NCBI GenBank assembly: GCA_017962965.1
Contig: JAGCUI010000014.1
Coordinates: 1 to 38,974 of the forward strand
Direction: 5' to 3'
DNA length: 38,974 nucleotides
Source of the DNA: Treponema sp.
GTDB taxonomy: Bacteria > Spirochaetota > Spirochaetia > Treponematales > Treponemataceae
Made by a program: the position numbers and the translations under genes. A model generated the notes under the pieces. That model saw only the letters and a list, made by a program, of their open reading frames with translations, searched no databases and was not told where the DNA came from. Shown one piece after another: positions 6,738 through 15,764 of the stretch (position 1 is the first letter of the stretch; every line of letters begins with the position of its first letter).

Positions 6738-9700
6738 TTATTTTACAAGAATAAATTCAACACGTCTGTTCTTCCAGTTGTTGTCCTTGTCTTTTGGATT
6801 TACAACCGGCTTTGTTCCGCCCATACCTTCTGTTGTGATATTCGAAGCAGAAACACCGCGCTTTACAAGGTAATCCTTGATTCCATCTGCACGTTCTTTA
6901 GAAAGAGGCATTAATCCCCTTCCCCATTCGCTCATATTATCCTGAGTTTCTTCGAGCTCGTTGTCTGTTACGCGGTTTGCATGTCCCTGGATCTGAATCT
7001 TATAATCAGGGAATTTTTTAAGAATCTCTGCAATACGATTTAAGATTTCAAGATTCTTTTTAACCTGTGCAGCAGAAATCTTGCTGTTTGCTTTCTGGAA
7101 GTTAGCAGCATCCGATTCAAAGATGATTGAAGGAACAGCCATCTTAAGAACATTACCTTCGCGGATTACAAGTACATCAATCGGGATAACACCTTCTACA
7201 ACAGTTGTCATTCCAAGGTTGTCTGTAATCTTAAAGCGGTATGGATAGTCCATAGCAGACTGAACTCTTTCTGCATTTCCGTTTTTGTCTTTATAAATAT
7301 TACTCAGACCGTCCCAGATAATTCTTTCTGTTACCTGTTCACGTCCCTCTGTAATCCAGAAACGTTTTCCTTTAGGATCAAGGATTTCGAAAGACCATGA
7401 TTTAATCTGAGCCTTTGTGTTTGCAGTAAGCTTAATGAATAAGTCATCATCAACACCGTCGTTATCAGGACTGAAGTACTGTGGAGCTGTCTGAACGCTA
7501 GCCTGTGGTGGAGTTATAGTACAAACAAACGGAGTAGAAACTGCGTTGATTTTGTTACCCTTCTTATATTCAACATCCAAAGTTGCAAAGAATGTACCTT
7601 CTACAACCTTCTTTGTTTTAGAATCGTTTCCGTGCCATGTGATTGTTCCAGGAAGATTCTTCATTTCTGCATCGCTGATTGTGTAAACTACAGTACCGTC
7701 TTCGCGTTTAATAGAGAACTTCCATGAAGCAAGGTCTTCCTGAACGGTTGCCTTAATTGTGAATTTCTGTTCGTCTAAAACCTTATCGTTGTTTGGAGAG
7801 ATTCCTTCGTATTCTGCTGTAAGATATACCTTAGTTTCTCTGTTATCCATTACGATGTCTTTGATTTCTGTGCTGAAGCTGTTTCCTGCATCATCTGTAC
7901 TGTAAACTACAATGCTGTATTTTCCGTTGTCTGCAAAGTTACCAGATTCATTTGAACCGTCCCATACAAAGTTGTTTGATTTTCCGCTCCATACAAAGCT
8001 CTTAACAACCTTGTCCTTTGCGTTACGAATCTCTGCAGTCCATTTCTTTTCCGAAGTTGCATCCTTAATTGTTACAGGGATTGTATCCTTAATTCCGTCT
8101 CCATCAGGAGAGAAGAATGAATATGGAACCTCTGCAACCAAAGACGGATACTGAGTATCAATTTCAAAATCACCTGTAACTGCCGATGCATCTGAACCGT
8201 TTGCAGTTGTGATTGCAAGGGAAGCTTTATAAGTTCCGTCGTTACAGCGGATACCTTCGTTATCCTTTCCGTCCCATATAAAGCTCATAGGAAGCTTTTT
8301 AGAATCCTTCTTTGAATAAACAACGTTACCCTTTGCGTCTGTAATCTTAAAGTCGTAGGTTGTAACGTCCTTTGCTTCTGTTACAGGAGAGATTGTGATT
8401 GTATCTTTAATTTTGTCGTTATTTGGAGAGAAAGCCTTGTCCTTCATTGCAAGAAGAAGAGTTGCTTCTGTTGTATCAAAGGTTACCTTTTCCAAAGACT
8501 GACCGCCACCTGTGTTTCCCGCTTCATCTGTTGCAGAAACAACAAGGATGTATTCACCCTTAGGAGCAATCTTTCCGTTTTCATCAAGACCGTTCCAGGT
8601 TACGTTTTCAGGAGGTAATGCACCAAAGTCGAATGTACGAACAGCCTTTCCTGTTTCTACAGAACGAACTTCTGCCTTCCATGAAGACTGAGGAGAGCCG
8701 CTTCTGTCCAATACCGAAAGATTGAAGTTTGCTTCAGGAATATTCTTTCCACCAAATACCTTTGTAACAGCCTTAACCTGAGCTTCCGGCTTTTTAGTAT
8801 CGAGCACTACAATCGGAGAAGAAATTTTTACAGGTACATAACCGTTTAAATATTTTGCAGTAACAGATGCCTGATATTCACCGTCTGGTAAAAGCTTTCC
8901 GCTTTCGTCCTTTCCGTCAAAGTCTACTGTCTCTGGAGGTACTGCACCGCTTGTAGTCTGATTGTAAGTTTTTACAGGTCTTCCGTTTTTTCCGGCTTCT
9001 GCAATTACAACAGACCATTCAACTAACTTGTTACCTGTTCTTGAATCAGGAACCGGGATTGTTACGTTAAAAGAAACTTTCTGGTTTTTGCTGTCTGTTC
9101 CTGGAGAAAAATATCTTGAACCAAGAACATAGATATTTGTTGCAGGCTTGTCTGCCGAGTAAATAATATTTGTTATACTGTTTCTTGCCGAAACGTTACC
9201 TGCTTTATCTACCGAGCTGATTTCGTAAGAATAAATTCCATCGGGCACCTGCTCGCCTTTATCGTTTGTTCCGTACCAGCTGAAGTCGGCAGGTGCAGAA
9301 TCTGTCCATTTTACAGTCTTAACAACCTTTCCGTCGCTTGACTTGAATACACCAATCCATTCATCTTCTTTTGAACCGCTCTGAGAAATCTTGAGTGCAG
9401 ATTTTTCACCTTCACCAAAAGTTTTTTCAGATGGCTGCTTGAGGGAAACATCAGGAGCAACTGTATCAACAATTACTTCGTATTCCTTTGTTTTTCCTGT
9501 GTTGTTATTGTCGTCTGTTGCTGTAACGTAGTAGTAGTATTTTCCGTCCGGAGCAGTTTCACCATTATTCATGGCACCGTTCCATGTGATTGTATCAGGA
9601 ATTTCAACTCCGTCCTTTGGAGCAACAAGCTGTTTAAAGAATACCTTTGCGTTTATATTTTCAGGCAAGGCTTCTTTGTTGTTGATTGTTCTGATAACGT

Positions 9701-9902
9701 TGTGTTTTGAGTCCATAATAACAAGACTCCATGATTTAATATAACGTTTATCAGAGATGTGAAGAGGAATTACAAGTTCGTCCTGCACACCATCGCTGTT
9801 TGGAGAAATATATTTTGGTTTTGGAGCTGCAATTACAAATGTAGAAAGACCTGCCAAAACAGCAGCGCCAATGATTACCTTTTTTATAACAGATTTTTTC
9901 AT
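6738..9902 (-). CDS. FlgD-Ig repeat protein with C-terminal OmpA domain
   Basis: 1054 residues. Signal peptide at residues 1-26 (cleavage after VIAA). About six FlgD-type Ig-like modules follow, each beginning with a Ca-binding-like turn: YISPNSDGVQD (~31), YFSPGTDS (~263), AFSPNNDKIKD (~489), FFSPDGDGIKD (~597), GISPNNDKVLD (~700), YFSPDNDGVDD (~809). Between these lie FDGKDESG/WNGLDENG-type loops. An OmpA-like domain occupies about 920-1054, with IQGHANR, LSKERADGIKDYL, GMGGTKP and NRRVEF. The motif usually GHTD reads GHAN. Probably a periplasmic or outer-membrane structural protein. It starts 2 bp after the FadL-like gene stop with a GGAGG site, so they form an operon. It could be a large relative of treponemal OmpA-domain proteins. 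Confidence 0.85.
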   Translation of the reverse strand: MKKSVIKKVIIGAAVLAGLSTFVIAAPKPKYISPNSDGVQDELVIPLHISDKRYIKSWSLVIMDSKHNVIRTINNKEALPENINAKVFFKQLVAPKDGVEIPDTITWNGAMNNGETAPDGKYYYYVTATDDNNNTGKTKEYEVIVDTVAPDVSLKQPSEKTFGEGEKSALKISQSGSKEDEWIGVFKSSDGKVVKTVKWTDSAPADFSWYGTNDKGEQVPDGIYSYEISSVDKAGNVSARNSITNIIYSADKPATNIYVLGSRYFSPGTDSKNQKVSFNVTIPVPDSRTGNKLVEWSVVIAEAGKNGRPVKTYNQTTSGAVPPETVDFDGKDESGKLLPDGEYQASVTAKYLNGYVPVKISSPIVVLDTKKPEAQVKAVTKVFGGKNIPEANFNLSVLDRSGSPQSSWKAEVRSVETGKAVRTFDFGALPPENVTWNGLDENGKIAPKGEYILVVSATDEAGNTGGGQSLEKVTFDTTEATLLLAMKDKAFSPNNDKIKDTITISPVTEAKDVTTYDFKITDAKGNVVYSKKDSKKLPMSFIWDGKDNEGIRCNDGTYKASLAITTANGSDASAVTGDFEIDTQYPSLVAEVPYSFFSPDGDGIKDTIPVTIKDATSEKKWTAEIRNAKDKVVKSFVWSGKSNNFVWDGSNESGNFADNGKYSIVVYSTDDAGNSFSTEIKDIVMDNRETKVYLTAEYEGISPNNDKVLDEQKFTIKATVQEDLASWKFSIKREDGTVVYTISDAEMKNLPGTITWHGNDSKTKKVVEGTFFATLDVEYKKGNKINAVSTPFVCTITPPQASVQTAPQYFSPDNDGVDDDLFIKLTANTKAQIKSWSFEILDPKGKRFWITEGREQVTERIIWDGLSNIYKDKNGNAERVQSAMDYPYRFKITDNLGMTTVVEGVIPIDVLVIREGNVLKMAVPSIIFESDAANFQKANSKISAAQVKKNLEILNRIAEILKKFPDYKIQIQGHANRVTDNELEETQDNMSEWGRGLMPLSKERADGIKDYLVKRGVSASNITTEGMGGTKPVVNPKDKDNNWKNRRVEFILVK

Positions 9903-9904
9903 GA

Positions 9905-10972
9905 TTATTCATCCTCCTCATCAAGCCAGAGAGTAATTACCGGAGGAGTTGTATCTTCGGCACCAAGGTTCAAGTCAAATTCAGCAGAAACTGTGTTGAT
10001 ATCACCCTTAATCTGTTTGTAAGAAACTGCTGTTGCAAGTTCACTTTCGCTCCATCCGTTCTTTTCCATGTAAGAGTTGTTTTTAAATCCAAAGCTGAAT
10101 CTGCATGAAATACCGATTGAAGGAATATAGCTTGTTTTTACACCTTCCAATACTTCTGCCATGTTAAAGCGTTCGCCCACATTAATAAAGATTAAGTCTT
10201 TAAATGAACATTCAAAGCAGGCATCCATAATGAGGTTCTGGAAGCAAGGAGTTGTTGCATCAAGTGATAAACCAAGCTTAAAGAATTCTGTAGAAACTAA
10301 AGTTGAAGAAAAACCTAATTTAAATGTTGCGATTGTAGGGAATGCACTAAGCTTTTCGCCGCTTTTTAATGGTGTTGCAGTTGTATCATCAAAGTTTTTA
10401 CCAAGATTCAAAACAGAAGCACCGTATCTAAAATCCTTGAGGAAGCCTAAATCCCCTACTTTATAAACAAAACCAAGATCTGCACCCAAAGACCAGTCGT
10501 TATCGGCACCCCAGAAAACTCCGGAATAAATTCCAAGACCTACGCTGAGCTTATCTGTAATTTCTTTTGCAAAATTAACCTTTAAGTTTAAAGTGTTATT
10601 TACATCCATGCTTTCAAAAGGTACAAAGACTCCGTTTGTAAGAACTGTAATTACTGTCCACTTTGTAGGGATAATAACTGCACCCTGAAATGCACTTCCG
10701 AATGTAGTAGAATCAGAAGAATTTGAAGAGAACATTGCAGTATAACCAAGGTTCAAATCAATGCGCTGCTGATTCGAAGTTAATGCCGGATTAACATAAA
10801 TAGACGAAGGATTAGAATAGAAAAGTCCGCCGCCACATACAGAAAGAGAACCCGAATTTGCTCTTGCACTCGAAAGTTCCTTAAAGCTTTCACCATTTAC
10901 TGGAGGATTGTAAGCACTTAAAGCAGTAGTAAACAAAGCCATAACTGCAGTAAGCATTAATGCTCGTTTCAT
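9905..10972 (-). CDS. UPF0164 family, FadL-like outer-membrane protein
   Basis: 355 residues from ATG 10972, chosen because MKRALMLTAVMALFTTALSA is a clear signal peptide, while an upstream in-frame ATG at 11026 lies before the predicted start of transcription. An AAGGAG lies about 12 nt upstream. The mature part shows alternating beta-strand sequence and the family opening: CGGGLFYSNPSSIYVNPA. UPF0164 is a treponeme-expanded family modelled as FadL-like barrels for hydrophobic substrates; this role is family knowledge, not shown here. First gene of the envelope operon with the OmpA/Ig protein. The C-terminal tail is acidic (LWLDEEDE). Confidence 0.8.
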   Translation of the reverse strand: MKRALMLTAVMALFTTALSAYNPPVNGESFKELSSARANSGSLSVCGGGLFYSNPSSIYVNPALTSNQQRIDLNLGYTAMFSSNSSDSTTFGSAFQGAVIIPTKWTVITVLTNGVFVPFESMDVNNTLNLKVNFAKEITDKLSVGLGIYSGVFWGADNDWSLGADLGFVYKVGDLGFLKDFRYGASVLNLGKNFDDTTATPLKSGEKLSAFPTIATFKLGFSSTLVSTEFFKLGLSLDATTPCFQNLIMDACFECSFKDLIFINVGERFNMAEVLEGVKTSYIPSIGISCRFSFGFKNNSYMEKNGWSESELATAVSYKQIKGDINTVSAEFDLNLGAEDTTPPVITLWLDEEDE

Positions 10973-11008
10973 AAAATCTAAAATCTCCTTTAATAAATTA
11001 ATGTTAGT

Positions 11009-11014
11009 ATTATA
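11009..11014 (-). promoter_or_regulatory. -10 element for the FadL-like/OmpA operon
   Basis: Perfect TATAAT on the minus strand about 37 nt upstream of the ATG at 10972. No good -35 is seen at 16-18 nt. Confidence 0.5.
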
Positions 11015-11079
11015 GATTAAAAACAATTTTTATACCATAAAGACACAATATTTCATCGTTTTTCACGTTTTTTTTAAGG

Positions 11080-11115
11080 TTGATAATTAGTCAAAAGTGA
11101 CTTATTATTAAATAT
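11080..11115 (+). promoter_or_regulatory. Promoter predicted to give a leaderless mRNA (DUF5312 gene)
   Basis: TTGATA at 11080-11085, 17-nt spacer, TATTAT at 11103-11108, then 7 nt to the ATG at 11116. No Shine-Dalgarno is present in between. Confidence 0.7.
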
Positions 11116-12687
11116 ATGGATATTGATACAAAAGAACCTGTAAGAAAACCTGCACCGATTCAATCAAAAAAGACAGGCTTTCTTCAAAATCTCATGGATA
11201 GTCTCTTTAGAACTTCTAGTCCCGAAGTTGAAAAAAAACGCCGGCTCAAGATAATTGCAAAAAATTATTCTAAGTGCCGTTATCATAATTTTTATAAAAC
11301 TTCCTCAATCGAGGTTATGCCTCCTTTAGCCAAGCTTTTCTTTGATATTTACAAGATAATTGCTCCGGCACAGACAGTTTTCAGAACAAACGATAATATG
11401 ACTCTCTTTAAACGTCAGATTTTGAATTATTCGCTTTCCGAAAAACAGTCTGAACTTTTAGAGCACTTTGATGAAAATTATATTAAAGACCTTGCCCGCC
11501 AGATGCCGCTTGAACAGTTAAAGGATAAAATCTCCCAGGATCTGCTTGATTTTTCAAATGAATTTTCAGGAGAAAGAATCGTAAAAACAGAAAACCTTTT
11601 AAAAGCCTTCCTTCTTTTTAAAGACTTCTGCTGCTTTGATTACTTTCTCTTCCTTAAAAAATTCAGTCCGCACATGGTAGAAAACAATTTTTCCATGACA
11701 CCAACCTTTTCTAAAATCAATGCAGAATATGTTGTGGATGATTTAAAAGACTTTGTAACAGTTGCCTTCAATATTACAGACGACAAAATCATGTGGGATG
11801 ATTTATTTGAATACCTTAAATCAACCCGCGGCTCTGAGCTTGTGCCTTCAGGTACCTGGAAAAAAATCATTGCAAAAATCCGTTCGATTCAGTCTTCAAA
11901 TGCCTTCGAGCTTATGATTCAGCATATTACTCAGAATCCAGTTTATTCACCACGCATCGCATTCGACATAGACCCTCTTATTGAGCCATATCTTGAAAAG
12001 ATTTCTGATGAAACAAATGCAATTCTTTCGAAAATCAACAATGCCCAGAAGGATGCTAAGGCTACAAACTTATGCGGCCAGATTTTTGGAACTGCAGATT
12101 TAAAGAGCCTCAAAAATTATGTACATACCACAAGTGATATTCTTGTTAAAAAGAATCTTCATCCATTTAAATACTGCGAGCCTTTGAACTACCTCAAAAC
12201 CTTTATCCTCGAATATGTAAAAACTGATATCCGTGAATTCTTTGAAGTAGTTGTAATCCGCGGTCAGTGGGATCAGTCGCTTTCGGCACCAATGTCCAGC
12301 GCTTATCAGGACCTTTTAAAAACTTCGGATCAGATTACTTCTCTTGATAATGACCTTGCAGAAGACGGAACTTTAGGTTCAAAGATTAAGACACTTCTTC
12401 CAAAAACCCAGCACGATCCTGGAGCAGAAAATATTATCAACCGCGTAGTAGACGATTCAAATAAACTCGCCTACTCTTACCTCGTGGGAAGCACCCAGGG
12501 TATGGTTACTATTGCAAAAACATTAAAGCTTCTTATAGAAGATTACGTTAAGCCTAAACCTGTAATGGTTCAGAACTGGCGTGAGCTTGAACGATACCTT
12601 GAACATCCTATGAAAGAATTCAGCGTAAACATCTATAAGAAAATTTATCTGTTTGTACAACTCATGCAGCAGTATCTTACTAATTAA
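11116..12687 (+). CDS. DUF5312 family protein
   Basis: 523 residues, no signal peptide, cytosolic, largely helical, with a basic N-terminus (KKTGFLQNLMDSLFR). It resembles the spirochaete-restricted DUF5312 family, whose function is unknown; recognition is by overall style and is not certain. Start ATG at 11116 lacks a ribosome site and sits at the predicted transcription start. The following genes, DUF2804 and a 651-aa protein, run the same way, but DUF2804 has its own promoter, so the three may be co-regulated rather than a single operon. Confidence 0.7.
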   Translation: MDIDTKEPVRKPAPIQSKKTGFLQNLMDSLFRTSSPEVEKKRRLKIIAKNYSKCRYHNFYKTSSIEVMPPLAKLFFDIYKIIAPAQTVFRTNDNMTLFKRQILNYSLSEKQSELLEHFDENYIKDLARQMPLEQLKDKISQDLLDFSNEFSGERIVKTENLLKAFLLFKDFCCFDYFLFLKKFSPHMVENNFSMTPTFSKINAEYVVDDLKDFVTVAFNITDDKIMWDDLFEYLKSTRGSELVPSGTWKKIIAKIRSIQSSNAFELMIQHITQNPVYSPRIAFDIDPLIEPYLEKISDETNAILSKINNAQKDAKATNLCGQIFGTADLKSLKNYVHTTSDILVKKNLHPFKYCEPLNYLKTFILEYVKTDIREFFEVVVIRGQWDQSLSAPMSSAYQDLLKTSDQITSLDNDLAEDGTLGSKIKTLLPKTQHDPGAENIINRVVDDSNKLAYSYLVGSTQGMVTIAKTLKLLIEDYVKPKPVMVQNWRELERYLEHPMKEFSVNIYKKIYLFVQLMQQYLTN

Positions 12688-12702
12688 GAATATTGCCATT
12701 GA

Positions 12703-12737
12703 TTGAAAAACAGAGTTTAAAAGATTATAATTGAAGA
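12703..12737 (+). promoter_or_regulatory. Promoter predicted to give a leaderless mRNA (DUF2804 gene)
   Basis: TTGAAA at 12703-12708, 17-nt spacer, perfect TATAAT at 12726-12731, then TGAAGA and the ATG at 12738. This is the best promoter match in the window, and the predicted +1 falls on the A of the ATG. Confidence 0.75.
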
Positions 12738-13790
12738 ATGTATTCGAGAAAAATTTCATCTCCGCCCGCATCCATCATCAAAAACGGAAGGGCAGAGTTT
12801 GGTACATATAAAGGAATATCTCAAAAACTCGATATAAAGGGAATGCGCGCTCCATACGCAGGAGTTCCACTTCCTTCTTTTATTTCAAAGCTAAGAATTA
12901 AAAGCCGCCTTAATTATCTTTTCCAGACAGAAAAATTCATCGGTATGACAGAGTTCTTTGACCTTAAGGTTTTTGGAACTGTACAGGTAATTTTCTGGGA
13001 CAAACAGACAGGAAAAAAATATTCCTACTTCTGCTTTATGGGACCAAGAAAAAGAATAATTCCGGTTTATACAACAGCGGGAACCTGTGTGTGCTCACGT
13101 AAAACACGCTATACAAAGGTTTTCTGGGGAAGAAACCACGAGCATCTTGCAATGAAGTTCAACGTAAAGGGGGACTCAAACAGACCTGATGCAAGTGCAA
13201 GCTTCTTTAGCCCGGCAGATTCTAAAAACCACACAGATTATCTTTTTGTAAATCCTTCTCCGGCTTCTTCGCGCTGCTCTGCCACATGGTTTTCTACAAT
13301 GGAGATTCAGGGGAAAATAAATATCAACAGAAAGGAAGAAGATAATTCAAAGGGAATTGCAGCCCTTGCAGTAAACAGAACCTACATAAAATTCCATTCA
13401 ATTTCTACACATGTTTGGGGAATGGGAAAAATAAAAGACAAAAATGTTGTATTCCAGCTTCGCTCTTCAAATCTTGATGCAGCAGACCAGGACAGATACA
13501 ACGAAAACATTCTTATTGTGGACGGAAAAGAAACCGCCCTTCCTTCAATCGTAATTACACATCCATTCGGAATAGATAAAAGCTGGATTATTCAGGATAC
13601 AGAAAGCATGGTTGATTTAACCTTTGAACCTGTTTCAATTAATAAAAGAGACAGAAACATCATAGCCATGCGCACAAGCTACACAACAATATACGGAAAC
13701 TTTACGGGAGTTCTTCTTGATTCAGAAGGAAATAAAATCAATTTAAAGAACTTCCCGGGCATTATAAACAGAAACCTTTTACGACTGTAG
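12738..13790 (+). CDS. DUF2804 family protein
   Basis: 350 residues without signal peptide. The N-terminus has GRAEFGTYKG, then a pattern of beta strands with aromatic and Trp-rich turns (VQVIFWDKQTG, VFWGRNHEHLAM, NPSPASSRCSATWFSTMEI, HVWGMGKI) and a Thr/Tyr-rich end. This is the DUF2804 layout, a family of unknown function thought to be beta-sandwich proteins. The gene begins at a predicted transcription start without a ribosome site, and ends 18 bp before the 651-aa gene, with which it likely forms a two-gene unit. Confidence 0.8.
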   Translation: MYSRKISSPPASIIKNGRAEFGTYKGISQKLDIKGMRAPYAGVPLPSFISKLRIKSRLNYLFQTEKFIGMTEFFDLKVFGTVQVIFWDKQTGKKYSYFCFMGPRKRIIPVYTTAGTCVCSRKTRYTKVFWGRNHEHLAMKFNVKGDSNRPDASASFFSPADSKNHTDYLFVNPSPASSRCSATWFSTMEIQGKININRKEEDNSKGIAALAVNRTYIKFHSISTHVWGMGKIKDKNVVFQLRSSNLDAADQDRYNENILIVDGKETALPSIVITHPFGIDKSWIIQDTESMVDLTFEPVSINKRDRNIIAMRTSYTTIYGNFTGVLLDSEGNKINLKNFPGIINRNLLRL

Positions 13791-13808
13791 AACACGGAGG
13801 AAAGATAT

Positions 13809-15764
13809 ATGGCAGATGAAACAATAAGCAGAACAGCAGACTGGGAACCAGGTACTCTCGAAAAAACAAGACAGAACATCGGTAATATAGATGCAAGCGA
13901 AGCAGCAGCAATGGCTAAAAAGTTTGGAGGACAGAATCTCTACGAAAAATCTTCTTCCGGAGGTTCCTCTTCGGGCGGCAGTTCAAATCCGAATAAAAAT
14001 GCCGGAAGAATTATGAGGGCAACAACTCCTTCAAAACCAAGCACAACTCAGGCTTCTGTTATTACTCCAAAGAGACATATCCGCGAAGATCTCCCTGTAA
14101 TTTCTAAAAAGGTTAATAACGCCATAGACAAGCTCATGATGTCAAACGAATACAAAATCAAACCGAATTACGGCTTTTTTAATTTTGTACGCGCATGGCA
14201 GAAAAACGGCACAGAAAAGGTTCTTCCTGAATTCTACGAATATAAAATCCAGAAAGCAATTGAACACATGGAAGCCTTTATCACCGTTACAAAAACATTG
14301 ATTCAGATTGCACCTGCAACCTATAAATCAAAAATCGTAAACGGAAACGAAACAAAGTTTAAGTTTTTAAGAATGATTGCAGCATGGGGAACACTCCAGA
14401 TTAAAACTGAATATGCAACAGTAAAAACAATCAAGGATTCAGTTCTTGCCTGCGACTTAACAGGACTTGTACGCGCAATCTATAAGCCTATTATCACAGT
14501 TTATTATTACGGAACAAATAAAATTCCAAAGCTCATTAAGGAAATCTACAACGATGAAATCAGTTATCCGGATTCTCCAAAGGACAAGCTTTCTACAATG
14601 GCAAAACAGGCTATTACAGAATGGCTTTACCTTGATACAGAAATCATCAAAAAGTTCTACCCTCTTTTAATGCGCATGTGTTCCGACACCTTTGAACCAT
14701 ACCCTGACTTTTTCCAGACAAAGGTTGCAGATATTTTAAAATTCACAGGACTTCATAAATTCGACCTTCTTCTTCCGGATAAGCCAAAAGAAGAACAGAA
14801 AAAAGAAGATGAAAAACCAAAGAATGCTCCACCACAGAAGGGTGTAAAGGATGCAACTGTAGTTACAGGTCTTAAGATTTTGAATCAGATGTTCCCACAG
14901 GCAGGCTTTGATGCTCTTGATGAACATCCTGATATGTATCCATATTTCCAGCCTCTGTTCAAATTCCCGGACGGCTTTAATGTAATCTCTCCTGAAAATC
15001 CTATTCAGGTAACAATGGTTTTACAGCACATTATCGAAGAATGCTTCCAGGGCTGCCGTAACATTAAATTTGCTTCTCAGGACAATGCAAAACAGGGCTC
15101 GGATTCAATTCAGGATATTCTTGATGAATGGGCTGCGTACCGCGAAGATTCTTTTGAACGCCTCTACTGTGAACCATTAGTTGATTTAACAAACTCAGTT
15201 TACTCTCAGCCTGACTTTGAATCTTCACACATCGGTAAAAAGATTTTGAACACACTCCTCTGGCAGACAACATATCACTTCCTTCCAAACTTCAAGTTCG
15301 ATAAAATCCTTCTTGAACGCCCGCAGGATGAAAGTAAATACCGTCCTCTTTTCCACAGAACAGACTTTGCAAGAAAATATCTTACTCTCGTAATAAATGA
15401 ATGTGATTCAAAAGCAAAAACAAAGGATAAAACAAACCTGGTAGAAAATCCATGGGAGCATTATAACTTCCAGATTCAGAATGAAGTTTCAAAACGTCTT
15501 GATGTACTTTTAGGCGCACAGAATAAAACAGCAACAACAAGTGCAACAAACGCAAACCTTCTTAAATACACTCTCTGCTTTATTGCAGTATTAGATTGGT
15601 GGATTAATAACCCTGGAAGCCCTGCTTATACAACAGATCCAATGCACATCTATAGAATTTCAAATGATGACGGAAAGCCTGTATTCTCTGTACCAGAGCG
15701 TTCAGACCAGAACAGCCTCTTTGTAGAAGCAATCAAGGCAAACTATCAGAAAAAAGCACAGTAA
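13809..15764 (+). CDS. Large hypothetical cytosolic protein
   Basis: 651 residues; not recognised. Start ATG 13809 has GGAGG 8 nt upstream. No signal peptide or membrane segment. Residues ~45-75 form a Ser/Gly-rich linker (SSSGGSSSGGSS), and a Lys/Glu/Pro-rich linker (KPKEEQKKEDEKPK) near residue 325 separates two helical, Tyr/Lys-rich halves. This suggests two folded domains joined by flexible tethers. It is the last gene of the plus-strand cluster with DUF5312 and DUF2804, and its stop codon directly abuts the stop of the oppositely oriented pseudouridine synthase gene, leaving no room for a terminator. Probably a treponeme-conserved protein. Confidence 0.7.
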   Translation: MADETISRTADWEPGTLEKTRQNIGNIDASEAAAMAKKFGGQNLYEKSSSGGSSSGGSSNPNKNAGRIMRATTPSKPSTTQASVITPKRHIREDLPVISKKVNNAIDKLMMSNEYKIKPNYGFFNFVRAWQKNGTEKVLPEFYEYKIQKAIEHMEAFITVTKTLIQIAPATYKSKIVNGNETKFKFLRMIAAWGTLQIKTEYATVKTIKDSVLACDLTGLVRAIYKPIITVYYYGTNKIPKLIKEIYNDEISYPDSPKDKLSTMAKQAITEWLYLDTEIIKKFYPLLMRMCSDTFEPYPDFFQTKVADILKFTGLHKFDLLLPDKPKEEQKKEDEKPKNAPPQKGVKDATVVTGLKILNQMFPQAGFDALDEHPDMYPYFQPLFKFPDGFNVISPENPIQVTMVLQHIIEECFQGCRNIKFASQDNAKQGSDSIQDILDEWAAYREDSFERLYCEPLVDLTNSVYSQPDFESSHIGKKILNTLLWQTTYHFLPNFKFDKILLERPQDESKYRPLFHRTDFARKYLTLVINECDSKAKTKDKTNLVENPWEHYNFQIQNEVSKRLDVLLGAQNKTATTSATNANLLKYTLCFIAVLDWWINNPGSPAYTTDPMHIYRISNDDGKPVFSVPERSDQNSLFVEAIKANYQKKAQ

